A stretch of DNA of 41,020 nucleotides from Terriglobia bacterium (lineage in GTDB: Bacteria; Acidobacteriota; Terriglobia; Bryobacterales; Bryobacteraceae), in NCBI GenBank assembly GCA_021325175.1, contig JAJPHS010000129.1, forward strand, positions 1 through 41,020. Reading direction: 5' to 3'. The notes under the pieces are model-generated. The model made no database searches. It saw nothing but the letters and a program-made list of their open reading frames with translations, and was not told where the DNA came from. Shown here piece after piece: positions 16,595-24,494 of the stretch (within the stretch, counting starts at the first letter, position 1; each line of letters opens with the position of its first letter). The translations under genes and the position numbers were made by a program.

Positions 16595-17308
16595 TTATTG
16601 CGCCGATTTCGCGCCCGTCGCGCGCATTACCGCGCCGAGGGAGAGCGTTCCCGCCCGGCTCTTTTGGTCGTCCAGCGGATTGCGCAGCGTCAGGCGAACG
16701 CGAGCCCCGGAATCGGCCGCGGCCAGCATATCGGCCTGCCGCGGATCGGCGAGCAGCGTCACCACCGGAAGCGTCGCGCCTTGCGAGCTTTGCTCCGGCT
16801 GCGGCACCACCGAAAGAACCTGCAAGTCCTCGAGCGCCGTGCGGACCAGCGTTGCGTCGCTATTGTTGCCGCGCCCCACCACCACCTGCACATCCACCTT
16901 CTGGCCGGAGTGCAGCAGCGTAAGCACGCCGGTTGAATCCGTCACATGAACCGAAACCGCCCGCATCCCCGGCGGTACTCCCGATCCGCCATTCTGGGCG
17001 TTGACCAGATGCGAAGCCAGCACCGGCTCGTCCTGGCCGATGGTGTCGAAGACGGTGCTGCCCGCCACCTCCGACGGCTTCTCATAGGCGCCCTTGGGCA
17101 GCGTCGGGCCGAACCATGGGATCTGCGTGACGTCCTCGACTTTTAAAATGGCGCCCGGCTTCAGCGTCCGCGCCGCGACCACCATCGTCTTGACGCTGCC
17201 GGTGCTGCTGCTCAATTTGTTCACAAACAAGCCGTAGAACACGCCCGTGGCGACGATCGCCACCACGAAGGCAATCCCCAGCAGCTTCAGCAAACTATTT
17301 TTTTTCAT
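16595..17308 (-). CDS. cpaB: Flp pilus assembly protein CpaB/RcpC
   Basis: 237 residues. A single N-terminal span (LLKLLGIAFVVAIVATGVFYG) is followed by a SAF domain (VVAARTLKPGAILKVEDVTQIPW, residues about 44-66), then the RcpC core: GMRAVSVHVTDSTGVLTLLHSGQKVDVQVV, and near the end VTLLADPRQADMLAAADSGARVRLTLRNP. CpaB/RcpC stabilises the secretin in the periplasm and may bind peptidoglycan through the SAF domain. A GAGGAA lies about 12 bases before the ATG. First gene of the three-gene Tad run, divergent from thiG with 103 bases between. Confidence 0.9.
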   Translation of the reverse strand: MKKNSLLKLLGIAFVVAIVATGVFYGLFVNKLSSSTGSVKTMVVAARTLKPGAILKVEDVTQIPWFGPTLPKGAYEKPSEVAGSTVFDTIGQDEPVLASHLVNAQNGGSGVPPGMRAVSVHVTDSTGVLTLLHSGQKVDVQVVVGRGNNSDATLVRTALEDLQVLSVVPQPEQSSQGATLPVVTLLADPRQADMLAAADSGARVRLTLRNPLDDQKSRAGTLSLGAVMRATGAKSAQ

Positions 17309-17399
17309 GACGGACGGAATTTCCTCACCGCATACATCGGCAAGTCGTAAGGTTTCCTTCAGAGGCGCCGTACTCCGTAACGGGCGCGCGGATCGGCCT

Positions 17400-17405
17400 T
17401 AGAAT
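17400..17405 (+). promoter_or_regulatory. -10-like hexamer abutting thiG
   Basis: TAGAAT ends exactly 6 bases before the thiG ATG, which would put transcription start at or next to the start codon. GGAG overlaps the spacer but is only 2 bases from ATG, too close for normal use. No convincing -35. Part of a recurring pattern in this window. Confidence 0.4.
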
Positions 17406-17411
17406 GGAGTC

Positions 17412-18185
17412 ATGAATACGCTTAAGATCGCCGATCGTGAATTTACGTCGCGGCTGTTCGTCGGCACGGGCAAGTACCGGAGTTTTCAGGAAATGGCGCG
17501 CTGCCACGAAGCTTCGGGCGCGGAAGTGGTCACGGTCGCCGTGCGCCGGGTGAATTTAACGGACCGGTCCAAAGAATCCCTGCTCGACTACATCGAACGT
17601 TCGAAGTATTTCCTGCTGCCGAACACGGCCGGCTGCTTCACGGCCGAGGAAGCGATTCGCACCGCGCGGCTGGCGCGCGAGGTCGGTTTATCGAACTGGG
17701 TGAAGCTTGAAGTAATCGGCGATCAGCAGACGCTGTTTCCCGACAACCAGGGATTACTGGAGGCGACGCGCGTTCTCGCCAGGGAAGGTTTCGTTTGCCT
17801 GCCGTATACCAACGACGATCTGGTGAACGCCCGCCGCCTGATCGACGCCGGCGCCGCGGCGGTGATGCCGCTGGCGGCGCCGATCGGCAGCGGTTTAGGC
17901 ATCCAAAACCCGACAAATCTGCGCATTTTGCGCGAAATGATCACCGAAGTGCCGCTGATTGTGGATGCCGGAGTCGGCACGGCGTCGGACGCGGCGATGG
18001 CGATGGAACTCGGCTACGACGGAGTGCTGATGAACACCGCAATCGCCGAGGCGGAAGATTCGGTGGAAATGGCGCGGGCAATGAAGCTCGCGGTGGAAGC
18101 GGGACGCCGTGCGTACCAGGCGGGCCGGATGCCAAAGAAGCTCTACGCGGCGGCGAGCAGTCCCATGGCCGGAGTGGTGAGGTAA
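17412..18185 (+). CDS. thiG: Thiazole synthase ThiG
   Basis: 257 residues, usual length. Starts [22 protein letters not shown]; has [13 protein letters not shown]; the Schiff-base Lys is Lys98 in [10 protein letters not shown]; the phosphate-binding end is [29 protein letters not shown]. ThiG condenses deoxyxylulose phosphate, dehydroglycine and ThiS-thiocarboxylate into the thiamin thiazole. None of thiS, thiH/thiO, thiF, thiC or thiE is adjacent, so it is an isolated copy here. I looked for a TPP riboswitch upstream: the 103-base gap to cpaB lacks the CUGAGA core. The start is ATG 17412. Confidence 0.96.
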   Translation: MNTLKIADREFTSRLFVGTGKYRSFQEMARCHEASGAEVVTVAVRRVNLTDRSKESLLDYIERSKYFLLPNTAGCFTAEEAIRTARLAREVGLSNWVKLEVIGDQQTLFPDNQGLLEATRVLAREGFVCLPYTNDDLVNARRLIDAGAAAVMPLAAPIGSGLGIQNPTNLRILREMITEVPLIVDAGVGTASDAAMAMELGYDGVLMNTAIAEAEDSVEMARAMKLAVEAGRRAYQAGRMPKKLYAAASSPMAGVVR

Positions 18186-18273
18186 GCGGCAACTTCGACG
18201 TGCCCGCCGGTCAAAACCTGCGGTGGCCCAAGATGGTGACGGCGGCTCCGAAGACCTGATCGCAATTCGGTCG

Positions 18274-19593
18274 TCATTTCCGCCTCGGATACACCAGCCA
18301 TGCCGACCCGATCACCGCGGCCGTCCCGATGGCCAGTTTCGCCTCGAACAGCCACACATTGTGCACCTCCGCCGTAGGCGCCACCGAACACACCAGCGCC
18401 AGCGCCGTCACCGACCATCCGCACAATGCGCTCAGCCGGCATCCGGCTTTCCACGCGCTGCCGAAAATATAAATGAAGGGGATAAATCCCGCGATCACCA
18501 TCAGCGAAACCATCGCCTGGTACGCCGCGCGTGCCGTGTCGCCGAGCTCGATCGCAACTAACATCAGCGAAGCGACGCCGCCCAGCGCCAGAATCGATAC
18601 ATACGGCGTGTGCCATCGCGGGTGAATTTTCCCGAACGCGGCGGGCAGCAGCTTATCCACGCCCACCGCGAACGGCAGCCGCGAAACCGATGTGCCGAGG
18701 CCGCCGAATTGGCCCACCCCGGTAATGAACACCATGACCGCGATGAACGGTGCGAACCACCAGATCCCCAGCGTGGAGGATGCCGAATCGGCCGCCTGCG
18801 CAAAGCCGTTCATCTCGCTGATTTGCGCCGGCGGCAGCAGCAGGATCAGCGCCAGCGTTAATCCTGAATAAAACAAAGTTGCAAACGCGGAGGCGATCCA
18901 GCCCGCGCGCGGCAGCGTACGTTGCGGATCGCGAATCTCTCCGCCCATCAATCCGGCCATTTCCATACCGGTCATGGCGTAGGCGACGGTCGAATAAAAA
19001 TTCACTGTGTCCCAGTTCCATTCCGGCCGAAGATGGATCGGCGTCGCGCTGCCGCGGCGATGGAAAATCAGCAGCGCCACTCCGAGAAAGATCGCCGCAA
19101 GCAGCCAGGTCGCCGCGCCGCCGACGTTTTCGGTCCACTTGCCGATTTTCATGCCGGCCAGGTTCGTCCCCAGCGCGATCCACACGGCGGCGAGGGAGGC
19201 GGTGACCAGATACACCCGATTATCGGCAAGATGCGCGTAAGACGGCCCCAGCGTGTAGACGCCGACGCTCATATAGAACATCGCCGCGCTGGGAAACCAC
19301 AAGGCGATGCCCATCCAGTAAATCCAGAAGCAGAGAAAGCCGTGCCACGGTCCGAAATCGCCGCGCGTCCACAGATAGAGCCCGCCGGTTCCCGGATATT
19401 TCGCGCAAAGCGCGGCCACCGAAACCGCCAGCGGAGCGGTAAACAGGACCGCCGCGAGCAGCCAGAGAGTCAATGACCCGGGTCCGGCGTGGGCGGCCGC
19501 GGGAATCCATCGCACGCCGACGATACAGGCGATCGCAAACAGCGTCAGATCGCGAAGCCCGAGTTCCCGTTTGAGCGCCGGCGCGTCTTGCAA
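18274..19593 (-). CDS. APC-superfamily amino acid permease
   Basis: 439 residues with about 12 membrane spans. The N-terminus LKRELGLRDLTLFAIACIVGVRW corresponds to the APC first span, and AALCAKYPGTGGLYLWTRGDFGPWHGFL is the characteristic APC segment after span 2. MTGMEMAGLMGGEIRDPQRTLPRA (span 6 region) matches the family pattern of a Glu followed by ..dP.r..PrA. Likely an amino acid/proton symporter or exchanger, substrate unknown. The frame stays open upstream into the divergent phosphomannomutase gene; I set the start at TTG 19593 because a TACCAT hexamer lies exactly 6 bases before it, and it leaves a short, family-like cytoplasmic N-terminus. Any later start codon would cut span 1. Convergent with thiG. 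Confidence 0.8.
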   Translation of the reverse strand: MQDAPALKRELGLRDLTLFAIACIVGVRWIPAAAHAGPGSLTLWLLAAVLFTAPLAVSVAALCAKYPGTGGLYLWTRGDFGPWHGFLCFWIYWMGIALWFPSAAMFYMSVGVYTLGPSYAHLADNRVYLVTASLAAVWIALGTNLAGMKIGKWTENVGGAATWLLAAIFLGVALLIFHRRGSATPIHLRPEWNWDTVNFYSTVAYAMTGMEMAGLMGGEIRDPQRTLPRAGWIASAFATLFYSGLTLALILLLPPAQISEMNGFAQAADSASSTLGIWWFAPFIAVMVFITGVGQFGGLGTSVSRLPFAVGVDKLLPAAFGKIHPRWHTPYVSILALGGVASLMLVAIELGDTARAAYQAMVSLMVIAGFIPFIYIFGSAWKAGCRLSALCGWSVTALALVCSVAPTAEVHNVWLFEAKLAIGTAAVIGSAWLVYPRRK

Positions 19594-19599
19594 GCGTAT

Positions 19600-19605
19600 A
19601 TGGTA
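19600..19605 (-). promoter_or_regulatory. -10-like hexamer setting the TTG start of the permease
   Basis: TACCAT on the minus strand is followed by 6 bases and then TTG 19593. No Shine-Dalgarno sequence is present. A leaderless start is the simplest reading and explains why no ATG or GTG is available between the divergent gene start and the first membrane span. Confidence 0.35.
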
Positions 19606-19627
19606 GCGCGTTACTCTACGGCTTCGT

Positions 19628-20980
19628 ATGTTGAACACGAATATTTTCCGCGAATACGATATTCGCGGCATCGCCGAGACCGAACTCAAAACTCCGGACG
19701 TCGCCGATCTCGGCCGCGGCCTCGGCACGTTGATCCAGCGCGTTGCGGGAAGGCGCGTCAATCTGGGCCGCGATTGCCGTTTGAGTTCGCCGCGGCTGCA
19801 TGGCGCGCTGCTTGAAGGGCTGATCGATTCGGGCTGCGAGGTGACCGACATCGGCGTGATCCCGACGCCGCTGCTGTATTTCTCCCTGGTGCATTTGGAC
19901 GCCGATGGAGCGGTGATGATCACCGGCAGCCACAATCCCGGCGAATTTAACGGATTTAAAACCGTTACGCGCGCGGGGTCGATTTACGGAGAAAAAATCC
20001 GGCAAGTCCGGCGCATCATCGAAACGCGCGATTTCCTGAGCGGCCGCGGCTCGCATTCGCATTATGACGTTGTTTCGCCTTATATCGACGACATTTCGCG
20101 CCAATTTCAGTTCAAAAAAAGAATCAAAGTAGTCGCCGACGCGGGCAATGGCGCCGCGGGTCCGGTGCTGCGCCGGTTGTTCGAGCGGCTGAACGTCGAT
20201 GTGATCGAACTGTTTTTCGAGATGGACGGCCGCTTCCCGAATCATCATCCCGATCCGACGGTTCCGGAAAATCTGAACGCTCTGCGCCAGGCCGTCAGGA
20301 CGCATAAAGCCGATCTCGGCCTCGCCTTCGACGGCGACGCGGACCGCATCGGCGCGATCGATGAAAACGGCAACGCCATCTACGGCGACATGCTGATGCT
20401 GATCTACGGCCGCGAAATTCTTTCGCGCAAGCCGGGCGCGACGTTCATTGGCGAGGTGAAATGCTCGCAGGTGATGTATGACGAGCTGAAGCGGCTGGGG
20501 GGCAATCCGATCATGTTCAAGACCGGACATTCCCTGATCAAGACCAAGATGAAGCAGGAGAGGGCCGAACTTGCCGGCGAAATGTCCGGCCACATGTTTT
20601 TTGCCGATCGCTACTACGGCTACGACGACGCGCTGTATGCCGCCTGCCGCCTGATCGAGATTGTCGCCGCTAGCGGGCAGCCGCTTTCGGCGCAGCTCGC
20701 CGGCGTGCCGAAGACCGTCAGCACTCCGGAGATTCGCGTCGATTGCCCGGATGAGGAAAAATTCCAGGTGGTCGCGCGCGTCGCCGAACGGATGCGCGCC
20801 GCGCATCAGGTGATTGAAATTGATGGGGTTCGCGTCCTGTTCGAGCACGGCTGGGGGTTGTTGCGCGCCTCCAACACGCAGCCCGTGCTGGTGATGCGCT
20901 TCGAAGCCACAACACCCGCGTTGCTGGAGCAATACCAGAAAGAGGTGGAATCGGCGCTGGAGCTGGCCCAGGCGGTATAA
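19628..20980 (+). CDS. Phosphomannomutase / phosphoglucomutase
   Basis: 450 residues, alpha-D-phosphohexomutase family, close to Pseudomonas AlgC in layout. Starts NTNIFREYDIRGIA. Catalytic phosphoserine Ser101 in TGSHNP; Mg-binding DGDADR at 235-240; sugar-specificity loop GEMSGH; phosphate-binding loop RASNTQP near the C-terminus. It interconverts hexose 6- and 1-phosphates for nucleotide-sugar, lipopolysaccharide or exopolysaccharide synthesis. All four loops are intact. It is divergent from the permease, with only 34 bases between the start codons; TTGCAA (19588-19593), 18 bases, then TACTCT (19612-19617) is a possible promoter with a very short leader. Confidence 0.95.
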   Translation: MLNTNIFREYDIRGIAETELKTPDVADLGRGLGTLIQRVAGRRVNLGRDCRLSSPRLHGALLEGLIDSGCEVTDIGVIPTPLLYFSLVHLDADGAVMITGSHNPGEFNGFKTVTRAGSIYGEKIRQVRRIIETRDFLSGRGSHSHYDVVSPYIDDISRQFQFKKRIKVVADAGNGAAGPVLRRLFERLNVDVIELFFEMDGRFPNHHPDPTVPENLNALRQAVRTHKADLGLAFDGDADRIGAIDENGNAIYGDMLMLIYGREILSRKPGATFIGEVKCSQVMYDELKRLGGNPIMFKTGHSLIKTKMKQERAELAGEMSGHMFFADRYYGYDDALYAACRLIEIVAASGQPLSAQLAGVPKTVSTPEIRVDCPDEEKFQVVARVAERMRAAHQVIEIDGVRVLFEHGWGLLRASNTQPVLVMRFEATTPALLEQYQKEVESALELAQAV

Positions 20981-21025
20981 GCCGTTGCCAGCTTCTTTGC
21001 TATGCTGATCGTATCCAGGTTCTGA

Positions 21026-21445
21026 TTGCCCCTCTTCCCCCGTTCCTTGCGCCTGCTGCTGATCGAATCCAACCCGGCCGATTCTTACTTGATGGTCGAA
21101 GGACTGCGCCGCGCCGGCCTGAGCGAAACCGTTACCGTTGTGCACGACAGCACGAAAGCTTTGACCCATCTGTCGAATGAATCGCCGCCCGATCTGATTT
21201 TTCTCGATCTGAATATCGCGCCGCTCTCCGGCCTGGAGCTGCTGGTACGGATTCGCTCGGATTTGAAACTGGAGACGATTCCGGTGATTATCGTTTCCGG
21301 CTCGCAAAATTCCGACGACGTGCACCGCGCCTATCGTCTCGGCGCGAACTGCTATGTGACCAAGCCCGGCAATCTCGACGATTTTCTGGCGTACATGAAA
21401 ATGTCGTACGAGTTCTGGGGCGCGGTAGCGACTCTGCCGCGATAA
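21026..21445 (+). CDS. Single-domain response regulator (Rcp1-like receiver)
   Basis: 139 residues, a lone receiver domain. LRLLLIESNPADSYLMVEGL carries the acidic pocket in a partly changed form (ESN rather than EDN/DDD), the phospho-acceptor is Asp61 (LIFLDLNI), followed by SGLELLVRIR, then IPVIIVSGS with the conserved Ser, and the Lys in CYVTKPGN. No output domain follows, so it probably acts by protein contact, like the Rcp1/CheY-type regulators of phytochrome-like kinases. No histidine kinase is nearby. Start: TTG 21026; another TTG (21047) just before the first strand is possible. TATGCT at 21001-21006 may be its -10. Confidence 0.88.
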   Translation: MPLFPRSLRLLLIESNPADSYLMVEGLRRAGLSETVTVVHDSTKALTHLSNESPPDLIFLDLNIAPLSGLELLVRIRSDLKLETIPVIIVSGSQNSDDVHRAYRLGANCYVTKPGNLDDFLAYMKMSYEFWGAVATLPR

Positions 21446-21570
21446 CTACGCGCGCGGCTGAGGTTGGCGAAATTCAACCAGCATATCAGCGACAACGAGT
21501 GCAGGGCCTGGTCCGTGCAAGATGGCGCCGGGCGGGAGCGTAATTCCTCTTCGCGGGATGGATCGGCGGG

Positions 21571-22347
21571 CTACATGGCGCGCTTGACGTTGACGTCGCC
21601 GTTGGTCGTCTCCACATGAATCGTCGCGCCGCCGGAGCCGATATCAGTGGCCAGCCGCTTGCCGATTTCGCCGCGCATCGTTACCGGCAAATCCATGCTT
21701 AGATGTCCGTTCACGGTCGCGGTTTCAAGGTGCGCCGAATAATTTTCCGGCATCTTCAGATTCACGCCGCCGTTGGTCGTCCGCGCGTCGAGCTTCGCTC
21801 CATCCCAGCGCGCGCCGGCCAGCTCGATATTCAACCCGCCATTCATCGTCGATCCTTCCACATCGCCGGCCAGGCGCTTCAGGTTCACCCCGCCGTTCTT
21901 CGTCTGGAACTGGATATTGCCCTGGACGTCGCTGATATTGATCCCGCCGTTATTCGCTTTCAGATTCAGGCCGGCGTGGCGGGGGACGAAAATTTCATAG
22001 CTCACGCTCCAGCTTTCCTCGCGCGATCGCCAGGGACCCGAAGCGCTCACCTGTCCCGCCGATACATCGACGCGCACCTGCGAGGCGATCGCCGCGGCCG
22101 TTGCCTCATCGGCGGCCGAGGTTTCCACCTTGGCGCGGACCAGCACGCCCGCATTGTCCCATCCTTTCACCGAAACGCCGCCGTTCACGCCCGCATCGAC
22201 GCTCAGGCGGCCCGAATAAGCGGCGGGCTGCTCCCGGATCTCGCAATGCGTGATCCGCTCGCGATTATTGTGATTTTCGCAATTGAGCGTTTTCTCCTGC
22301 GCCAGCGCGGGCAGGGCGACTAAAATTGTCAGCGCGATGATTCTCAT
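21571..22347 (-). CDS. Exported DUF4097-type beta-repeat protein
   Basis: 258 residues from ATG 22347, which has GGAG upstream; an in-frame extension further 5' has no support. Residues 1-16 form a signal peptide (RIIALTILVALPALAQ). The mature protein has repeated short beta motifs of the form NGG(V/I/L)N: NNGGINI, KNGGVNL, MNGGLNI, TNGGVNL, and at the end TNGDVNV. This is the DUF4097 putative-adhesin pattern, a stacked beta-helix-like array. Such proteins are common in Acidobacteriota and Bacteroidota, sometimes beside anti-sigma factors; none is seen here. Function unknown. Divergent from the YceH-family gene. Confidence 0.8.
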   Translation of the reverse strand: MRIIALTILVALPALAQEKTLNCENHNNRERITHCEIREQPAAYSGRLSVDAGVNGGVSVKGWDNAGVLVRAKVETSAADEATAAAIASQVRVDVSAGQVSASGPWRSREESWSVSYEIFVPRHAGLNLKANNGGINISDVQGNIQFQTKNGGVNLKRLAGDVEGSTMNGGLNIELAGARWDGAKLDARTTNGGVNLKMPENYSAHLETATVNGHLSMDLPVTMRGEIGKRLATDIGSGGATIHVETTNGDVNVKRAM

Positions 22348-22391
22348 TGCTGCTCCTTGAGCCGCGATAGACGCCACGGCCTGGTTTTGGT

Positions 22392-22397
22392 TAAGTT
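22392..22397 (+). promoter_or_regulatory. -10-like hexamer before the yceH-type gene
   Basis: TAAGTT ends 7 bases before GTG 22405. GAGGG lies only 2 bases before the GTG, too close for efficient ribosome binding on a leadered mRNA. It supports GTG 22405 over the earlier in-frame TTG codons. Confidence 0.3.
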
Positions 22398-22404
22398 GAG
22401 GGAC

Positions 22405-23013
22405 GTGGAAACTTTGCATCCCGTCGAAGTGCGCGTCCTGGGCTGTCTGGTTGAAAAAGACATGGCCACACCGGAGTATTACCCGCTGACGCTCCATTCG
22501 TTACAAAACGCGTGCAATCAAAAATCGAGCCGGGAACCGGTGGTGAATTACGACGAACACACGGTGGAGCAGGCGCTCGAACTACTAAAGGACAAAGGAT
22601 TTGTTCTTCGGGTGAGCGGCGCGGGCCATCGCGTGGAAAAATTCGCGCACCGGCTGGGGGAAAAATTAAACCTGGGGCGGCGCGAGCTGGCGCTCGTCTG
22701 CGTATTAATGTTACGCGGGCCGCAAACCGTGGGCGAACTGCGCGGCCGGACTGAGCGGATGCATCCATTCACCGATCTTGAGGAAGTGGAAAGAGTGCTC
22801 GAATTGCTGGCGTCGCGCGAGCCGGAGCCGCTGGTGGCGCGATTGCCGCGCGGGCGCTGGGCGCATCTGCTGGGTGGTCCGGTGGAGGCGAGCGCCGAAC
22901 CGGCCGAACCCGCGGCGCCGCGATCCGCCTTCGACGCGCGGGTGGAAGCACTGGAGCGCGAGGTGGACGAACTAAAGCGGCAGTTCGCCGCATTTCGCAA
23001 GCAATTCGAGTAG
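22405..23013 (+). CDS. YceH-family (DUF480) winged-helix protein
   Basis: 202 residues from GTG 22405. The match to E. coli YceH is clear through two winged-helix units: VEVRVLGCLVEKDMATPEYYPL, LQNACNQKSSREPVVNY, GFVLRVSGAGHRVEKF, then LALVCVLMLRGPQTVGELRGRTERMHPF and LASREPEPLVARLPRGR. The C-terminal 30 residues form a charged coiled coil (VEALEREVDELKRQFAAFRKQFE), which many DUF480 proteins have. Biochemical role is not established. An in-frame TTG at 22357 would add 16 residues not found in the family. Convergent with the AAA+ gene, 7 bases apart. Confidence 0.88.
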   Translation: METLHPVEVRVLGCLVEKDMATPEYYPLTLHSLQNACNQKSSREPVVNYDEHTVEQALELLKDKGFVLRVSGAGHRVEKFAHRLGEKLNLGRRELALVCVLMLRGPQTVGELRGRTERMHPFTDLEEVERVLELLASREPEPLVARLPRGRWAHLLGGPVEASAEPAEPAAPRSAFDARVEALEREVDELKRQFAAFRKQFE

Positions 23014-23020
23014 ACCGGGC

Positions 23021-24370
23021 TTAATCGTTCACGTCCACGTGCTCGACAAAGCAGCTATGAAACGCGCGATCGAGCACTTCTTCGGTGAGAAACAACTCGC
23101 GCCGCTCGAAATTGAGAATGTCGATGGCGTGCGTCACCACGTCGCGCGGATGACAGCGGCGGAAGCGCCGGCCGCTGGCGGTGTAATGCTTCTCGACAAA
23201 GCGCTCGACCAATCCGGGCTCGTATTCGAGCTGGCGGGATTCGCAAAAACGCGAAAAGATCTCTATAAATTCGGGCGCTTTCGGGCTGCGCAGGAACATT
23301 TTATACTGAATTCTCCGCAAAAAAGCTTCATCGCCGAGGCTTTCCGGCCGTAAATTCGTCGAAAAAATCAGGAAGGCTTCAAACGGCACCGTCATCTTCC
23401 CGCCGGCGCGAAAGGAGAGATAATCGACGTGGCGCTCCATCGGGACGATCCAGCGGTTGAGGATCTCGGCCGGCGTCGCCTTCTGGCGGCCGAAGTCGTC
23501 GATCAGGTAAATCCCGTTATTGGCCTTCAACTGAAACGGCGCATCGTATACTTTCGAGTGCTGGTTGAAGCTTAAATCGAGCATCTCGAGCGCCAGCTCG
23601 CCGCCGGTGATGATAAACGGCCGCTTGCAGCGGAACCAGCGTCCATCGTGCGGCAGCTCGCTTGAAAGCGCCGAGATCTGGGCTGTTTCATCCTCGATCT
23701 TCTGGTGATAAATGGGATCGTAAATCTGGATAATATTGCCTTGGCATTCAATCGCGTAGGGCATGAAAATCGGCTCGGTTTGGATGCGAAATAAGGCTTC
23801 CGCCAGCGCCGTTTTTCCATTTCCCGGCTGGCCATATATCAGAAACGATTTGCTGGCGTTGACCGCCGGCCCGATCTGCGCCAGAATATCGGGCTCCACC
23901 ACCAGATGGCGAAACGCCTGCCGCAGCGAATCCGGCGTGAGCCAGTCCGACGGCAGCTTCTGCCACCGGACCACCTGAGTGTATTGATACAGCGGCACCG
24001 GCGCCGGCCCGGCGTATTGATTATTTTCAAGATGCTCGCGCGCCAGATTGCGTCCGGCTTCGGTCAGCGCGAAAATCGCCGACATATCGCCCATGCCGAG
24101 CGATTTTTTTACCGCAACGAAGTGTTGCCGCTTCAGCGCGTCCAGCAGGTCGGCGATGACGCTGAACTGAAAACCGAGCGAGCCGGCGATCTCGCGCCCC
24201 AGCAACTCGCTGCGAAAATACAGGTATTTCAGGATGAGAGACTCGACGATCGACGCGGGAATCCCGGTTTCCTCAATGGTTTCAGGAACCGGAGGAACCA
24301 CGGCTTGTCGGGCGGCTTGTTCGCCGGCTTGTCCGGCGCGGGATGATACACCTTCAGCAAGAGCACTCAT
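23021..24370 (-). CDS. AAA+ ATPase with N-terminal winged-helix-like domain
   Basis: 449 residues. Residues about 30-110 look like a winged-helix or DprA/MarR-like module (SLILKYLYFRSELLGREIAGSLGF, then LLDALKRQHFVAVKKS). Walker A is GQPGNGKT at about 180-187; Walker B is IYLIDDFG near 287-294; a sensor-1-like IFSTNL follows at the end of a strand, and AFLRRIQYKM resembles the arginine-finger/sensor-2 part. The stretch ALFRIQTEPIFMPYAIECQG follows Walker A. Partner and substrate are unknown; the architecture suggests an ATP-driven remodelling or regulatory protein. Start: ATG 24370, which has TATAAA exactly 6 bases upstream and no Shine-Dalgarno; an in-frame GTG at 24415 would place that -10 inside the gene. 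Downstream of glpX, same strand, 124 bases apart. Confidence 0.8.
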   Translation of the reverse strand: MSALAEGVSSRAGQAGEQAARQAVVPPVPETIEETGIPASIVESLILKYLYFRSELLGREIAGSLGFQFSVIADLLDALKRQHFVAVKKSLGMGDMSAIFALTEAGRNLAREHLENNQYAGPAPVPLYQYTQVVRWQKLPSDWLTPDSLRQAFRHLVVEPDILAQIGPAVNASKSFLIYGQPGNGKTALAEALFRIQTEPIFMPYAIECQGNIIQIYDPIYHQKIEDETAQISALSSELPHDGRWFRCKRPFIITGGELALEMLDLSFNQHSKVYDAPFQLKANNGIYLIDDFGRQKATPAEILNRWIVPMERHVDYLSFRAGGKMTVPFEAFLIFSTNLRPESLGDEAFLRRIQYKMFLRSPKAPEFIEIFSRFCESRQLEYEPGLVERFVEKHYTASGRRFRRCHPRDVVTHAIDILNFERRELFLTEEVLDRAFHSCFVEHVDVND

Positions 24371-24376
24371 TCGGAC

Positions 24377-24382
24377 TTTATA
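24377..24382 (-). promoter_or_regulatory. -10-like hexamer abutting the AAA+ ATPase gene
   Basis: TATAAA (minus strand) ends 6 bases before ATG 24370, predicting transcription start at the ATG itself. A weak -35 candidate (TTTCCG) lies 17 bases further up. Confidence 0.4.
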
Positions 24383-24494
24383 AGATTGATCGGAAGCGCC
24401 GGAAAGATTCTGCACGGTGGCTTTTGCTTAGTACAGCAACAGTTCTCGTACCCTCTTATCGGGCGCGGGGAAATTTGTATGAAGCGAGCCGGGA

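Noticed and set aside
17309..17411. Possible TPP riboswitch upstream of thiG
   Set aside because: The gap is only 103 bases, lacks the conserved CUGAGA core and any clear second domain, and TAGAAT lies at the start codon.
19616..21325. 569-residue minus-strand open frame opposite the phosphomannomutase gene
   Set aside because: The mutase has all four catalytic loops; the antisense product shows no recognisable domain and runs through two genes.
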